A DNA stretch of 64,000 nt from Brachycybe producta (taxonomy: Eukaryota; Arthropoda; Diplopoda; Playtdesmida; Andrognathidae). The notes beneath the pieces were generated by a model. That model saw only the letters and a program-made list of their open reading frames with translations, was not told where the DNA came from and searched no databases. The stretch spans positions 1,449,001 to 1,513,000 of the forward strand of contig JAUPFP010000015.1 in assembly GCA_036925085.1 (NCBI GenBank), given 5' to 3'. Shown here one piece after another: positions 11,138 to 19,365 of this stretch (within the stretch, counting starts at the first letter, position 1; each line of letters opens with the position of its first letter). Both the position numbers and the translations under genes were made by a program.

Positions 11138-11402
11138 CAGTACCGTCTTTACTATAAGGGCACACGGGGCCCGTGCCCAGGGCCCCCGAAAGACCGATAT
11201 ATTCGCTTACACGAAAAAAAAGGAGCTCAAATTTTTTTCTATTTTTAGGTAGATACCTACTAAGAATTACCGTCAACATTTCTAAATTGAAATGTTAATA
11301 GGACACCAGATCAGATTTTTAAATTTTTTCTAATTTTTTACTATCCAACGGGGCCCCCAATTCTTGTGTGCCCAAGGGCCCTGACATGCTCTAAGACGGC
11401 CA
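11138..11402. mobile_element. Mutator-like MITE with a 10-bp target-site duplication
   Basis: The ends read CAGTACCGTCTTTACTATAA and, reversed, ATGGCCGTCTTAGAGCATGT, with GGGC blocks inside both arms. The element is flanked by the direct repeat TGCTGAAGGC (11128-11137 and 11403-11412). A duplication of 9-10 bp with degenerate terminal repeats is typical of the Mutator group. It carries no transposase frame. It interrupts an older transposase relic on the minus strand. Confidence 0.75.
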
Positions 11403-11547
11403 TGCTGAAGGCAATGCTGTGTTTAATCTTAGCTGACATTTTGGGCCAAACATCTTCAACAGGATTTAACACCACAAAGTAGTCTGTGAAAGTGGCCCAC
11501 ACCGATAGAAGGCCGTAATTATAGGTTAGCTTCACGTGGTCCACCAC
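11403..11547 (-). pseudogene. Decayed DDE transposase fragment
   Basis: Minus-strand translation contains VVLNPVEDVWPKMSAKIK, which resembles the LNPIE-VW-K block around the last acidic residue of Tc1/mariner-type DDE transposases. The frame is then broken by the MITE at 11138-11402. Past the insertion (below 11128) the frame soon reaches a stop, so it is dead. Family assignment is by motif only. The stretch 11.55-11.80 kb shows nothing further. Confidence 0.45.
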
Positions 11548-11803
11548 TGAAAAAAATTGCCTGTTGTATGGGCTCGCAACTGGTATGTATGACCTTGATC
11601 ACTTTCCACAATTGTGGCTCGTGCGGGCATCCCCATAGTAATCAATAGTCACATATTAACAACTGCTTTATGTGGCGAGTCTGGCGACTCAAAGTGGTCC
11701 CTATAAAGTAGGTAGCATGTTGAATTACTTCATATTGCTTATTTGCAAACTCGAAAAGGGCATTTGTGTGTAGTAATTATTTAAGGCTGTTGTTCAATGT
11801 GTT

Positions 11804-11875
11804 GGGGCTGTAGCTCAGTGGTAGAGCGTTCGCTTTGCATGTGAAAGGCCCCGGGTTCGATCCCCGGCAGCTCCA
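11804..11875 (+). tRNA. tRNA-Ala (anticodon TGC), copy 1
   Basis: A 72-nt cloverleaf: acceptor GGGGCTG/CAGCTCC, D-stem GCTC/GAGC, anticodon stem TTCGC/GTGAA with loop TTTGCAT, T-arm CCGGG TTCGATC CCCGG, discriminator A. A box and B box (GGTTCGATCCC) are intact. A T run (pol III terminator) begins 8 bp downstream. No intron, and CCA is not encoded, as expected for an animal nuclear gene. Confidence 0.98.
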
Positions 11876-12133
11876 CTTCCCTTTTTTTTTAATCAATTTA
11901 ATTTAAAAATATCCTTTACTTTTGATTTTATTTTTTTAAATTTCTATGAAATTTCCAGAAATTAATTTATAATTAATATGAATATTAAATATATTTATTT
12001 TTTTCTTTAAAGTGGCAAGTTCCTTTTTATTTTAGCAAAAGTAAATGAGGGAGAGAAGAAAAGGGGGGGGGGGGGGGGTGGAGGAGGAGGGCCTTCCGAC
12101 CCGCCCACACAACGTAGCATGAGTGCATGAGTA

Positions 12134-12205
12134 GGGGCTGTAGCTCAGTGGTAGAGCGTTCGCTTTGCATGTGAAAGGCCCCGGGTTCGATCCCCGGCAG
12201 CTCCA
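12134..12205 (+). tRNA. tRNA-Ala (anticodon TGC), copy 2
   Basis: Identical over 72 nt to the copy at 11804. A T run of ten follows within 6 bp of the 3' end. The upstream flank with CCGCCCACACAACGT is shared with copies 3 and 4 but not with copy 1, so copy 1 marks the edge of the array. Confidence 0.98.
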
Positions 12206-12620
12206 CTTCCTTTTTTTTTTCTTTGTACAAGCTTGTCAGTTTAATTTTTTATTGATTGATTGGTTGGTATAAGATTAACGTCCCTTTTAATTGATAGACA
12301 TTTTAAATTTAGAATTAGATTTACAGTTATACGATTAGGTTAAATAAATTATGAGTTAAAAAGTAATTTTAGTGCTAGTTTTTATTAATCAATTTAATTA
12401 AAAAATATCCTTTACTTTTGGTTTTATTTTTTTTAAATATCCATAAAATTTCCAAAAATTAATTTGTTATGAATATGAATATTAAATATATTTATTCTTT
12501 TCTTTAAAGTGGCAAGTTTCATTTTATTTTAGCAAAAGTAAATGAGAGAGAGAAGAAAGGGGGGAGGCAGGAGGGCGTTCCGACCCGCCCACACAACGTG
12601 GCGTGTAATGTTCATGTGTA

Positions 12621-12692
12621 GGGGCTGTAGCTCAGTGGTAGAGCGTTCGCTTTGCATGTGAAAGGCCCCGGGTTCGATCCCCGGCAGCTCCA
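12621..12692 (+). tRNA. tRNA-Ala (anticodon TGC), copy 3
   Basis: Identical 72-nt sequence with the same arms and TGC anticodon as copies 1 and 2. Its immediate 3' flank (CTTCC, A, T9, CTTTGTACAAGCTTGTCAG) matches copy 2 nearly base for base, so these two share the most recent duplication. Confidence 0.98.
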
Positions 12693-13068
12693 CTTCCATT
12701 TTTTTTTCTTTGTACAAGCTTGTCAGTTTACATTTAGTAATTTTTTATTGATTGACATTTTAAATTTAGAATTAAATTTACAGTTATACGATTAGGTTAA
12801 ATAAATTATGAGTTAAAAAGTAGTTTTAATGCTACATGTAGTTTTTATTAATCAATTTAATTTAAAAATATCTTTTACTTTTGGTTTTATTTTTTTAAAT
12901 TTCCATAAAATTTCCAAAAATTAATTTATTATGAATATAAATATTAAATATATTTATTTTTTCTTTAAAGTGGCAAGTTTCTTTTTACTTTAGCAAAAGT
13001 AAATGATAGAAAAAGGGGAGGGGCCTTCTCGCCCGCCCACATAACGTGGTGTACACTGTGAATGTGTA

Positions 13069-13140
13069 GGGGCTGTAGCTCAGTGGTAGAGCGTTCGCTT
13101 TGCATGTGAAAGGCCCCGGGTTCGATCCCCGGCAGCTCCA
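13069..13140 (+). tRNA. tRNA-Ala (anticodon TGC), copy 4
   Basis: Identical 72-nt tRNA. Its 3' flank differs: the first T run, of five, lies about 12 bp downstream, so termination may be weaker than in the other copies. It closes the array. A MITE follows 70 bp later. Confidence 0.97.
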
Positions 13141-13208
13141 CTTTATATTATACTTTTTATGTAAAAATGCCTCATTTAGAAAACCGTCTGTTCATATATG
13201 AACTTGTT

Positions 13209-13392
13209 GGTTTTCTAAACTGGAAGAGGGTATCTTAATCATTTCACGGTATTTTTAAGAAGATATTGTTCAAAATAAACTTTTTATAAAGAAAATCGTC
13301 TGCTTATAAAGTTGGGCTATTTTCAAACATAAAAAGCTTATTTTGAAAGATGTGAAACATGTGATTAAAGCTACCCTTCTAGTTTCTAAAAT
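13209..13392. mobile_element. MITE of the TTTCTAGAAACTAGAAG family, copy 1
   Basis: The left end (GGTTTTCTAAACTGGAAG.. AAAATAAACTTTTTAT) is the inverted copy of the right end (AAGCTTATTTTGAAAGATGT.. CTTCTAGTTTCTAAAATG). Arms are about 75 bp. Other copies or single ends lie at about 35471-35620, 48398-48440, 57090-57125, 57229-57395 and 57525-57740. No target duplication could be fixed. Confidence 0.7.
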
Positions 13393-13828
13393 GACTTTCA
13401 AGCCGCCAAGTTTTCTGCAACCGCAAGGACACTCGTGATTCGCCTCATGAGAATATAAGGTTCACTTCGATTGGCTAGAATTCCATTGTATATTTTATAT
13501 ATTGTATATATGCAACAGTAAAAGATGTTTGGTGGTTTCCATGGTGACGATGATGATGATGCAGAGCGATAGTAGCGCCACGTTCACGATGCCTCTGGTT
13601 TTTCAAAAGCGTATTTTGGCTGCTTTTCAACTCTAGTTGTTTGAGAACGTTGCATTTAAAGTCGCTCGCAGAGTCATCGCATTTTGAGCTTTGAATGGTT
13701 TTGTTGTGTCAGTTTGCACTTTGAAACTTCTCTCACAAGTTTTTTTTTTCTGAAAAAAAAAAAAAACTTAGTAACAATTAATTTTGTCAGCGAACTTTTT
13801 TAAAATTATTTCTTCTGTTGCTTTGTTT

Positions 13829-13976
13829 ACGCGTCGTTGAATCTGTGTATCGCGTCAAGTTATTCTTTGCAAATTTAATTAGTAGTGTGTGATTACGCGT
13901 TCTAAGGCTATTTTCGCGGTTATTCGCGTTTTTACGCGTTAGTTTTTGAGGAAATGATGAATAATGTTATCAACAG
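13829..13976 (+). promoter_or_regulatory. CpG-rich promoter-like stretch with three ACGCGT motifs and a possible first exon
   Basis: ACGCGT occurs at 13829, 13895 and 13934, with TTCGCGG and ATTCGCG between, in an otherwise CpG-poor AT-rich surrounding. An ATG pair at 13954 opens seven codons to CAACAG|GTCACT at 13976/13977. Joined to the acceptor TTTTACAG (ends 14157) the frame runs directly into the Ser-rich exon (MMNNVINSYLKMQSS). The donor is weak, so the join is uncertain. A CRE-like TGACGTCA lies at about 14094. Confidence 0.4.
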
Positions 13977-14167
13977 GTCACTTCTAAGCGCGCCTTATTC
14001 GTTTTAATCGAATAGAATAACCACGTTGAGTGTTCTTTAAATATTGACTATTAATTTTTTTTTATATATATTTAGAGACTAATTTGCATAAAGTGACGTC
14101 AGCTTGAATGTGACACAAACATAACCATATCTCATGTGATTTTGTGACATTTTACAGTTACTTAAAA

Positions 14168-14433
14168 ATGCAGTCAAGTAAAACAACAACAAATAATTCT
14201 CCTTCTCTAGCCTCTCCCTTAGCCTCCTCCTCCTCCTCCTCTTCCTGCTCTTCTGTCTCCCCCTTAATTGGGGGTGGCAGTGGAAGTGGTCCTAATCTTC
14301 CTCCTTCCGCTAGTCCAAGTCACCATTCACTTATGTCACATCCAAATTTGGCCCATCTTCAGGGTCTTGGAAGTGGTCCTAGTGCAACCACCAATGTTGT
14401 GCATCGTATTTTTCATCCGCCAAAACTGGAAAG
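14168..14433 (+). CDS. Ser-rich N-terminal coding exon of an unrecognised protein (partial)
   Basis: The exon starts after the acceptor TTTTACAG at 14157 and ends at a donor GGAAAG|GTTTGA (14433/14434) in phase 2. From the ATG at 14168 it encodes 88 codons: a Thr/Asn/Ser run, seven consecutive Ser, a Gly-Ser stretch, Pro/Ser/His-rich sequence with HPNLAHLQ, and then VVHRIFHPPKLER. The composition and the non-repetitive end suggest the disordered N-terminus of a nuclear regulator, but I do not recognise the family. The codons are far more regular than surrounding DNA, and no other frame is open. An in-frame extension from ATG 13954 is possible. No downstream exon with recognisable homology is seen before 63.5 kb, so the next exon is very distant, or the gene is short and read differently. 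Its phase matches the candidate exon at 63572-63609. Confidence 0.55.
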
Positions 14434-14628
14434 GTTTGATTTTTTTTTCTTTCTGACCTCAAATTATCTCCCCCTTTAACCTACCCCCTCCCATCTTTCT
14501 CAGGTCACTCTTTAGGTCTTAAATCCAAGAAAAGACACTTTGAAGTTCAAATGTCAAGTTGTCTTCTTGAATCTGGAGCTAATTGAATTTGTTAATATTT
14601 TGAGACAAACCCTGTAGATTGTGTAAAA

Positions 14629-14704
14629 TTACTTAAATTATCAGTCAAAGTGTGAAAATTAAAGATAAATTTAATTTTCACACTTTGACTGATAATTTAA
14701 GTAA
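14629..14704. repeat. Perfect 35-bp inverted repeat with a 6-nt loop
   Basis: The arms 14629-14663 and 14670-14704 are exact reverse complements (core TCAGTCAAAGTGTGAAAATT), separated by GATAAA. The right arm is followed by CTAGAAAGTGTTTTGG, which resembles the ends of the CTAGAAG MITE family, so a young foldback element is likely. A hairpin RNA precursor is the alternative. It lies about 200 bp into the intron after the Ser-rich exon. Confidence 0.9.
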
Positions 14705-15675
14705 CTAGAAAGTGTTTTGGAGGTTGTTTAGTTAACTCACATTGTCCGTACGAAATCTGTAGAAAAAAAAAAGGTAATTACTAATTAGTCTACTTAATTT
14801 AGTTATACATTTCGTAAGAAAATGTCGCTAACTTTATTGTCCTACCAGGGCATTGTTTTACCATTACGCCATTCGATGACAATTTACATTATTTTTTTAA
14901 TTTTTATAATTTTTCTAGGAATGTGACATTCGAATCCCGCGAATCTTGAAAAATATTCGAGATTCGAAAACTCGAATTCTAACCTAAAAAAACCGTTAAA
15001 AACTTTGGTAAAATTAGTTTTTAGCTTCATTGATGTCCAATAGAAGCTTTTACTAACAAAAACAACCTGGCGATTGTTGCAATTTCGGTGAAGTACTCGG
15101 ATCACCAATATCACCTTATGAAGCCACACTTTGTTTTTTTATTATTAATAATTTAATATTTAATATTATTTCATTTATTTCTATCTTCTTAATGAATAAT
15201 ATAGAATTTTTGTATGAAAGATTCGAGAACCTTTCAGGGTTCGAATACGGATTTGAGACACACGGATTTGGCACCAAGACCTTTAGTAACTTTTTAATTT
15301 AAGAATGTGTTGTGCCCCTATAATGTTTTCCTTATTAACTAAAGGTTATTTTGCCAAATTGCTTATTTTTCATTATACAGTATATATAGAAGTAATTGCA
15401 AATGTATAATGTATATCTCATTTCTGAAATTCTAATTGTAATCATTTTATGTGTGTGTTTGCGCGCGCGCGCGTGCGCATATGAGTGAAATGGGCAAAAT
15501 GCCAAACGTCAGAAACATTTACGTTTTCCATTTATATAAAAAGTATTCAGTTTTTTCTTCCATATTTTCTATTCTTCTCATTTCTTTCTATAATGTTTAG
15601 ATTACAATAGCAATCAACATTGATTTGCATAAAGAGGAACTGCCAACGTTTTGTCTGCTACCTTTTTTTTAAACA
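14705..15675. other. AT-rich stretch with no gene
   Basis: No coding or RNA signal. A (GC)n/(GT)n tract with Z-DNA potential lies at about 15450-15480 (GTGTGTGTTTGCGCGCGCGC). A cluster of TTCGAATC-like words lies at 14930-14975 and again near 15220-15245. Confidence 0.6.
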
Positions 15676-16060
15676 CAGAGGTGGCAACGGATAGAACGGA
15701 ACCGTTTCTACTCGTTTTGGAACCGGTTTAATCGGTTTGTGGGTTCGAGATTTTTCGAAAATCGTTTCTGACCAGTTCGTCGATGGTTCATCGAACCAGT
15801 TCCCAATATGCATTAGCAGATTTGCGCAGATATGCAATATTGCTAAAATCTGCTAATACTTTTGAACCGGTTCGTCAAGATCGACGAACTGATCAGAACC
15901 GTTTCGATCCCAATATGCATTAGCAGATTTGCTCAGCACATTAGTTAGAGGTGGGGAAGGGTACAACCGAATCGAATCTATACTCTGTTCGGAACTGGTT
16001 CTTATCAGTTCGACCTTTTTCAATAATTGGCGAACCGGTTCTATCAGTTCCGAACCGTGG
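15676..16060. mobile_element. hAT-like MITE region rich in GAACCGGTTC words
   Basis: It begins CAGAGGTGGCAACGG, a typical hAT terminal sequence, and has a second AGAGGTGGGGAAGGG start at about 15949. In between are many copies of AACCGGTT, GAACCGTTTC and CAGTTCG in both orientations. A 23-bp segment beginning CCCAATATGCATTAGC is present at 15805 and again at 15911. Probably two related elements, one nested in or next to the other. The frame from 15929 is an artefact. Confidence 0.55.
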
Positions 16061-16758
16061 ACATCTGTATTTTTCTCTCAAAAAGTATGTTTTATATTTT
16101 TTATCATAGAGTTAGTTTATCGTTGAGCTTTGAAGTTTGAAGTTGTTTACAATATACAGTAATATTGGCAGTTGTTTGGGTTTTTGTTCTTTTTTGGGGG
16201 GTAATTGTTGATAGACACAGAACATAAAATAACCTGATGAAAAGTGGATTCTAAAATATGAAAAAAGTCTCATTGAAGTGTACCATCACTTATTTTAGGG
16301 TGCATTTGAACACAGATTGTGCACTTGCAATTACAAAGTGTGTACTTGGACAATGAAAAGTGTGAACGCAGAAAAATTAAATAATTATTAATTAGATTTT
16401 ATACTGAATTTTTGAAATGTTGGATCTTAAGTTATAAGTCACATCCAGGAATCAAATAGATTTAAGTTTAAACAGGATGTGAGAAATCCATAATTATCTT
16501 TCTTTTTTTCTCAATTAAGTAAAAAAAGTGAGATAATTGAATTAGGATTAGCAATTATAATCTATATTAATCATAAATTAAAATTGGATGTGCACTTTGA
16601 AAAAAATTCTTACAATAAACTCTGAACCAACTTTAAAGTCTAGACTTTTCACTTTGAATTGTATAAAGCAGCTGTTTGATTTTGCATTACAATTTCAAGC
16701 AACAATTTGACGGATAAAATCTGAAAATAAACCTCATGGCTCAGACAGTGTTTCTCAG

Positions 16759-16884
16759 GATGAACGCCGGACAACTCGAGTAAAAACCGAGTTCGAACGG
16801 TCGCAACTGGAGGAAGAACGGTTTAAACAGTGTAAATGGGGAATCTGTCAAGAAACAAAGGAAAACTGTGCAGGTCGCAAATAA
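16759..16884 (+). other. Coding-like segment of unknown nature (possible exon or transposon relic)
   Basis: After a good acceptor (GTGTTTCTCAG, ends 16758) a frame without ATG runs 41 codons to a stop at 16882. It translates to a strongly charged peptide containing DERRTTRVKTEFERSQLEEE, then RFKQCKWGICQETKENC. In the same frame it is open upstream to about 16715. GC content is near 50 percent against about 30 percent around it. The minus strand is also open here (16741-17007, 88 codons), so the coding strand is uncertain. Some positions resemble the start of a homeodomain (R-T-F--SQLE), but the match is too weak to claim. Inverted GAAAACTGTGCA/TGCACAGTTTTTC at 16861 and 16931 hints at a mobile element. 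Confidence 0.3.
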
Positions 16885-17739
16885 CTGAGCTCTCGGCCTC
16901 AGTTTTTCATCTCCGTACAGTTCCCATAATTGCACAGTTTTTCTGTCCACAGATAACTTCTTGCAATGAGCAGGCAAAAAACGTTGCGCGTAGACCAGCT
17001 TTAACACATGTTGCTTCCGAATCTCATAATATAAACAGGGTTCTATTTCATCGTCTTATTCATTTGCATATTTTTCAGTAACTGCTTAAAAAATGTTTCC
17101 ATTTGTATTTTGCATTATTGCGTTATTTATAGATTGAGTTGTTGTAGTCTAAAAGAAAACACCGTTTTAATTAATCTCTATTGAGCTTTTTTTTTACACA
17201 AACAATAAAACACATTTTAATATCCTCATTTTTTTAAAAAATTTGTTTTTGTTCTGCTTCATCTTTATTTTACATAAGCTTCTTCTACTAATCGAACATT
17301 TTTGCATTAATGAAGGATCAAAATAGAAATTCTCAAGTTGTACATTATCTAATTATGAAAATAGAAACAGAAGGAGAATAGAAAAGATATTAAGTCTTTT
17401 GTTTCAATTTTTGAAGGATGGGGTGGGGTGGGGAGAATACACATCATTTAAAGCATTTTGCATTATATTCTATACATACATTATATATAAGCAGAAAGTA
17501 GGCAGAAAAGAAAGCTGAAATTGTTACAACTTCTTTCATATACAGTATTTATTCTACAATGCGAAATGACGTTTTTATCAGCTACTGTGGGAAGGTTAGA
17601 AATAGTACAGCATATAGGGCTGCAAGATTTGTAAAAGGAAGGTACTGTACGTGTATACTGACAGTGTATCTTCTATGCTTCAGGAACTAAAATGGGAATC
17701 ATTAGCAGGCCGAAGAAATGACCAAAGGCTTGCATAATG

Positions 17740-17975
17740 GAAGACACGGACATTCAAAGACTTTAAAATAATTAACAACCATAACTGATGCTTATTTTTG
17801 GTCTTTTTTCCTCAAATGTTATTAGTTAAGTCTTTGTTAAGACAGTGATTTCAATTTAACAATGATGTCTTGTTTTACCTGAATGACAATCATTTGTGAT
17901 CGGGAACAATCCTCCTGCCACTTAACTTTTAAGTTGATTGCAGGTGTACTGAGTTGAATTGAAATTGAATGAATG
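17740..17975 (+). mobile_element. 5'-truncated non-LTR retrotransposon 3' end, copy 1
   Basis: The block ACTGATGCTTATTTTTGGTC followed by AATTTAACAATGATGTC, AATGACAATCATTTGTGATC, CCTGCCAC and a tail GAGTTGAATTGAAATTGAAT matches other copies at about 42771, 49975, 55490 and 58999. The best-preserved copy (58999) still encodes the end of a reverse-transcriptase ORF. This copy is heavily mutated. Confidence 0.65.
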
Positions 17976-19311
17976 TATTTCAGAGGCTTTAAGGTACCCG
18001 TTTACGGATGGAATCATGACAGATAGAGAGAGATCTCGGATCTGATCGTGCACAGTCCATATTCGTCCGCTTTTTTAGTCACGAACGGATCAGATCTGAC
18101 GGATTTTATTTATTTGAAAGCATGCGCCTTGTTGGCATTAACACAGTATAATGCAAAATAACGCATGCTGCCTCCTCTCAGATCTCGTTTAACCCATTCA
18201 CAGAAGGATCTTGACTGCAACTGTCAGTCAAGATCACTTTGGCCAAACACAAGCTGCCAAAAGGGCTTCTTTATGTAGATTTCCTTGTTAATTTTTTTTC
18301 CTGAAAGGCAATATTCAATGGGTTGTAGGAATTGCATTGCCATAGCATTTATTCCTGAGCATGAACATGGAATAAAAGGAAATGCTCAGTTTTGCTCAGT
18401 TTAAAAGTATTTTGAATGAATAAATTACAGCAAATGCTCTGAATAAGAAGTATTTCCTCTCAAAAATTGAATGATTTTTGCGGGAAAAAAAATGCTGCAT
18501 ACTTTCTGAGAATATTTAATTTAAACATAATTAATAGGATATTAATATATTCTTTAAAATGTTCTAATGAGAGCAGCATTTCCTTTTTTTTTTAAATAAA
18601 AAGTATGATTATGAATTTATGACTCATTTCCATTGTTCATATTAAAAAGGAGCAAATGCTCTTGTTCTAACCATTTCTATAGAAACAATAGTATTTTTTT
18701 TACCACCATTATAGCTCATGCTGAGAAGCAATTTCTATTTTATTCATATGGCCAATGTTCATTTTGCAGGTTTGATGCCAGATTGGCTAGTGAATCTACA
18801 TAATGACTGAGTTTCTTCTTTGAGAGTAACATTGAATTTAAAGGCTATATAAGGTTCATCATCATCACCGGAGAAGCTATCATAAATATTAATTTATTAA
18901 GAGAAATAGATGTGAGGAGAAAAAAAAAATAATCGATTGGTAAATTGCGTGTGTGCTTGTTTTTATGTGAAGAGTTGAATATTGTAAAGAAGACTTTTTT
19001 CAGGTATAAATTGGTTGGATGTGGTTGAAGGGAATGAAGGGTTTCAGGTTGGAATTTTCTATTTGTATTTAATAAATTCTATGAATTCTCATTTTCGATG
19101 GAGACGATGGTGTGTTTATGTGTGTTTAGGCGTGGGGTGAGAAACATCTGTAGGCCTCAAAGTGTTTTTTTTTCTTCCCTCATTGTCTGCATTTGTGTTG
19201 CAGCTGAATGAATACCATCTATTTGAGGAGTTATGCTATTTTCTTTCTCTCTTTTTTATTCTGAAGACACATTAATTTTCATTCATTCATTTATTCTGAT
19301 GCTAAATTGTT

Positions 19312-19365
<54 letters not shown>

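Larger units (their letters stand above)
11876..13068 (+). repeat. Flanking sequence of a local tRNA-Ala duplication array
   Basis: The spacers between the four tRNAs are copies of one another. From about 11893, 12388 and 12849 each unit has ATCAATTTAATT, a long AT stretch, TTTCTTTAAAGTGGCAAGTT, AGCAAAAGTAAATGA, a purine tract, then CCGCCCACA(C/T)AACGT just before the next tRNA. Start-to-start distances are 330, 487 and 448 bp because of internal deletions or insertions. The tRNAs are identical while the spacers differ by substitutions and small indels. A run of 17 G lies at about 12063. Minus-strand frames across copies 2 and 3 are artefacts of translating tRNA antisense. Confidence 0.85.

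Noticed and set aside
12027..12717. Two minus-strand frames (VELPGIEPGAFHMQSERSTT) across tRNA copies 2 and 3
   Set aside because: They are antisense translations of tRNA-Ala, a well-known annotation artefact.
16759..16884. Homeodomain reading of RRTTRVKTEFERSQLEEERF
   Set aside because: Only a loose resemblance to the start of helix 1. No helix 3 (WFQN-R) follows, so no homeobox is claimed.
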